Below, one piece after another: positions 61,659 through 64,000 of a stretch of DNA of 64,000 nt; positions within the stretch are counted from its first letter, which is position 1; each line of letters starts with the position of its first letter. The notes beneath the pieces were generated by a model. It was not told the origin of the DNA, ran no database searches, and saw only the letters and a list, made by a program, of their open reading frames with translations. The DNA is taken from assembly GCF_022213955.1 (NCBI RefSeq), contig NZ_JAKNTW010000009.1, positions 1-64,000 of the forward strand, written 5' to 3'. The stretch is from Dolomitihabitans soli. Lineage in GTDB: Bacteria; Actinomycetota; Actinomycetes; Streptosporangiales; Streptosporangiaceae. The position numbers were made by a program, and so were the translations under genes.

Positions 61659-63143
61659 TCAAGAGCTGGATTGCTGGAGCGCCGCGAGCCGGTGCGACAG
61701 GTCACGGGTGGCCGGGTAGGCAGCGCGGTAGATCTGGTAGAGCTCGTCGTAGGGGGTGCCGCCCGGCTGTGGTGACACCACCTGGCCCGGCCGCGCCCAG
61801 GTTTCGTCGGGCCCGGCGAGGCCGACGGCGCGCGCCGCGAGCAGCGCGTCGCCGTAGGACGCGCCGATGGTCTGCGCGGGGATCTCCTGCGGCCGTCCGG
61901 TGATGTCCGAGACGATCCGCGTCCACAGCCCGCCCCGGGTACCGCCGCCGACCGCGACCAGCCGCCGCGGCTCCGCGCCCGCCTCGGCCAGCACGTCGAG
62001 GTGATGGCGTACGGCGTAGCCCGTGGCCTCGAGGGCCGCCCGGTAGAGGTGTGCTCGCGAGTGCCGCAGGGTGAGGCCGAGCACCGTGCCCCGCGCGCCG
62101 GGGTCGAACAGGGGTGTGCGCTCGCCCGCGAAGTAGGGCAGCATGACCAGGCCGTCGGCGCCCGCCGGCACCTCGGCCGCCTCCGCCACCAGCGTGCCGT
62201 ACTCCTCCTCGCCGGTGATCCGGCGCAGCCAGTCGGTGACGGCGCCCGAGGAGGCCATGCCGCCGGCCAGGGTGGCGCTGCCCGGCGTCACCCCGCGGGT
62301 CGCCCACAGCCGCCGGTCGGTCTTCGGCCGGTCGAGCACCTGGACCAGGAACATGGTCGTGCCGTACATCAGCATGGTGTCGCCCGGCTCCTGCACCCCG
62401 GCGCTGAGCGCCTCGGCCCAGGCGTCGACGGTGCCCGCGGCGACCGGGGTGCCCGCCGGGATGCCCGTTTCGCCGGCCGTCTCCGGGGAGGTGACGCCCA
62501 CGATCTCTCCCGGCCAGGCCAGGCGTGGCAGCGGGAGGCCCGGGGCGACCAGTTCGCTCCACTCCGCGTCCCAGCGCTGGCCGTGCAGGTCGTACATGGG
62601 CTGGCACTGGCTGGCGGAGTGGTGGTCGAGCACGTACTCGCCGGTCAGGCGGGCGACCGCGAACGAGCCGGCCATCAGGAAGCGCCTGGTCCGCGCCCAC
62701 ACCTCGGGCTCGTGCCGCCGCAACCACAGCAGCTTCGGACCGGCGGCCTGGCTGGTCAGGATCGAACCGCTCCTGGCGACCAGGGCGGACTCCCCCAGGC
62801 GGCCGGTCAGCTCCGCGGCCTCCGCGGTGGCTCGCGTGTCGATGCCGTAGAGAATCGCCGGGCGCAGCGGCCGGTAGGCGTCGTCGGCCGGCAACACGCA
62901 GGGCCCGATCCCGCTGACGCAGACGGCCGCCGGTCGCGCCGCGTCCCCGGTGAGCAGTTCCCGGCACAACGAGGCCAAGGGCTGCCACCAGTCACGCTCG
63001 GCATCGTGCTCGACCCACCCGGGCCGGGGGAACGCCGGCTCCAGCGGTCGTACGGCGGTGCGGAGGACGGTCCCGTCCGGCCGGGCCACCACCGCCTTGG
63101 CACTGGAGGTGCCGATGTCGACCCCCAATACGACCTCGGCCAT
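61659..63143 (-). CDS. FGGY-family carbohydrate/polyol kinase
   Basis: 494 aa from ATG 63143 (GTG 63152 possible). Phosphate-1 loop GVDIGTSSAKAVV, catalytic Asp in AGTVDAWAEALSAG, phosphate-2 MYGTTMF and adenosine motif VAVGGGTRGGLWTRI. Between xylulokinase- and gluconokinase-like in layout. First gene of the transport/sulfatase operon, so it probably phosphorylates the desulfated sugar or polyol. Confidence 0.93.
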   Translation of the reverse strand: MAEVVLGVDIGTSSAKAVVARPDGTVLRTAVRPLEPAFPRPGWVEHDAERDWWQPLASLCRELLTGDAARPAAVCVSGIGPCVLPADDAYRPLRPAILYGIDTRATAEAAELTGRLGESALVARSGSILTSQAAGPKLLWLRRHEPEVWARTRRFLMAGSFAVARLTGEYVLDHHSASQCQPMYDLHGQRWDAEWSELVAPGLPLPRLAWPGEIVGVTSPETAGETGIPAGTPVAAGTVDAWAEALSAGVQEPGDTMLMYGTTMFLVQVLDRPKTDRRLWATRGVTPGSATLAGGMASSGAVTDWLRRITGEEEYGTLVAEAAEVPAGADGLVMLPYFAGERTPLFDPGARGTVLGLTLRHSRAHLYRAALEATGYAVRHHLDVLAEAGAEPRRLVAVGGGTRGGLWTRIVSDITGRPQEIPAQTIGASYGDALLAARAVGLAGPDETWARPGQVVSPQPGGTPYDELYQIYRAAYPATRDLSHRLAALQQSSS

Positions 63144-63197
63144 CCGCCTCACCCTGCTCTGCCAGGTCGAACACCTTAAGTCCGATCAATTAGCCGG

Positions 63198-63212
63198 TAA
63201 GTTATGACCAAT
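63198..63212. promoter_or_regulatory. 15-bp direct repeat, copy 1 (candidate GntR operator)
   Basis: TAAG(T)TATGACCAAT in the 195-bp divergent region between the kinase and GntR starts, 55 bp before the kinase ATG. Differs from copy 2 at one position. AT-rich against the flanks. Confidence 0.65.
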
Positions 63213-63308
63213 GAATTGCCCTGTCAAGCATTCGTTACGGGGAGATTTCACCCTTGGACTGCCCTTCCCAGCACAACTGCCGCAGTTGCACGGCATCCGA
63301 GCCGCCCT

Positions 63309-63323
63309 TAAGGTATGACCAAT
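63309..63323. promoter_or_regulatory. 15-bp direct repeat, copy 2 (candidate GntR operator)
   Basis: TAAG(G)TATGACCAAT, 15 bp before the GntR start, in the same orientation as copy 1 and 111 bp from it. One site near each divergent gene suggests joint repression, possibly with looping. Confidence 0.65.
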
Positions 63324-63338
63324 CAGCGAGGGGGAAGC

Positions 63339-64000
63339 ATGGTCAACGAGGCGGCTCCCGTCCGGCGTCGCAGCCGTGTGGACGAGACCGAGGCGGCGTT
63401 GCGCTCCCTGATCGCCGAATACCAGCGCGCCGGGGTCACCCGGCTGCCGCCGGAGAGCCGGCTGGTCGAGCTGATCGGCACCTCACGCAGCACACTCCGC
63501 GACGCGCTCAGCCGTCTGGAGTCGGGTGGCGAGATCGTCCGCCGGCGGCGGGTGGGCACCCTCATCACCGCCGCCCCGGCACGCGCGGTGCACGCCGGTT
63601 CGCTCGCCTACCCCGTCGACCTGATCCTGTCGCTGTCCGACTTCCTCGCGCAGGCCCACGCGTCCTACGCCGTCCGTACGGTCAACATCACCAGGGAGAA
63701 CGCCGACGACGACGACGCGGCCCTGCTGGGTGTGGCCCCCGGCGCCCCCGTCTACCGGGCGACCAGGCTGTACGAGGTCGAAGGACGCGCCGCGGCCCGA
63801 CTGGAACACCGGCTGCCCGGCACCTTCGCAGGACAGCCGGTTCGCATAGACGCACTCACCGACGGCATCACCACCTGGCTGCGCGAGACGGAGAACATCC
63901 AGCTCACGCGCAGCGACCACACCATCACCGCCGAGGCGGCCACCGAGTCGCTCGCCGCCGATCTCGACGTGGCGGTGGGCTTCCCGCTGCTGGTCATCGA
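63339..64000 (+). CDS. GntR-family regulator (HutC/UTRA type, 3' cut by window edge)
   Basis: From ATG 63339 with GAGGGGGAAGC upstream; 220 codons visible and continuing. Winged HTH (ALRSLIAEYQRAGVTRLPPESRLVELIGTSRSTLRDALSRLESGGEIVRRRRVGT, about 20-75), then a UTRA-like ligand domain (GAPVYRATRLYEVEGRAAARLEHRLPG). Divergent from the kinase/ABC/sulfatase operon and its probable repressor, released by the substrate or a phosphorylated intermediate. Confidence 0.88.
   Translation, partial: MVNEAAPVRRRSRVDETEAALRSLIAEYQRAGVTRLPPESRLVELIGTSRSTLRDALSRLESGGEIVRRRRVGTLITAAPARAVHAGSLAYPVDLILSLSDFLAQAHASYAVRTVNITRENADDDDAALLGVAPGAPVYRATRLYEVEGRAAARLEHRLPGTFAGQPVRIDALTDGITTWLRETENIQLTRSDHTITAEAATESLAADLDVAVGFPLLVI

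Overview
The window is a 64 kb stretch of a high-GC actinobacterial chromosome, most like the Streptosporangiaceae (Nonomuraea/Streptosporangium type). Supporting signs are near-uniform G/C third positions, frequent GTG and TTG starts, streptogrisin-type secreted proteases, a SigK/RskA pair, an F420-type luciferase-like enzyme, a DLW-39 micro-protein and a mycothiol-nitroreductase-type DsbA protein. The genus is inferred from overall gene flavour and was not tested. It is ordinary chromosome rich in accessory genes. No rRNA, CRISPR array, insertion sequence or secondary-metabolite megasynthase was seen.

Layout. 1-1.3 kb: a truncated NUDIX gene and a decayed tyrosine integrase beside tRNA-Ala(UGC), the scar of an integrative element. 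1.9-6.9 kb: secreted HNH nuclease, a NarL-type two-component pair, small membrane proteins, a phosphonatase-like HAD enzyme and the 39-residue DLW-39 gene. 7.3-16.9 kb: Spo0M, a second two-component pair, a multicopper oxidase coupled to a membrane protein, acyltransferase, FAH-family hydrolase with a divergent GntR regulator, and a DsbA/serine-hydrolase pair. 16.9-25 kb: FAD monooxygenase with divergent MarR and a strong palindromic operator, a PAS-GAF-PP2C phosphatase, an alcohol dehydrogenase, a decayed heptose/glycosyltransferase locus (three broken genes), an SDR and a WYL regulator. 25-37 kb: DUF899, AEC transporter, an orphan cytochrome oxidase subunit I, DoxX, NmrA, a short UvrA-like ABC protein, a bacterial voltage-gated channel and a secreted S1 protease. 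37-44 kb: two TetR modules (one with P450 + ferredoxin), an ECF42-type sigma factor with a YCII partner and DUF998.

44.1-51.6 kb holds the most interesting system: a five-gene minus-strand operon SWIM zinc-finger / DUF5691-like / VWA (intact MIDAS) / MoxR-type AAA ATPase / DUF5682 (Tiki/TraB/EreA-like motifs). It resembles the poorly understood YehLMPQ-type cluster of E. coli and reads like an ATPase-adaptor-effector machine.

51.7-57.3 kb: a deaminase/LLM pair divergent from an Lrp regulator, a quinone oxidoreductase, an alpha-lytic-type secreted protease and SigK/RskA. 57.4-64 kb: a five-gene catabolic operon (FGGY kinase, ABC permease, ATPase, binding lipoprotein, cytoplasmic sulfatase) divergent from a GntR regulator. 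A 15-bp direct repeat in the divergent promoter region is the likely operator, and the set looks like import, desulfation and phosphorylation of a small sulfate ester.

Start sites were chosen from Shine-Dalgarno spacing, stop/start overlap or family length. Several genes (starts at 10029, 40191, 52949, 53043) show a TANNNT box 6-7 nt before the start codon and are probably leaderless.
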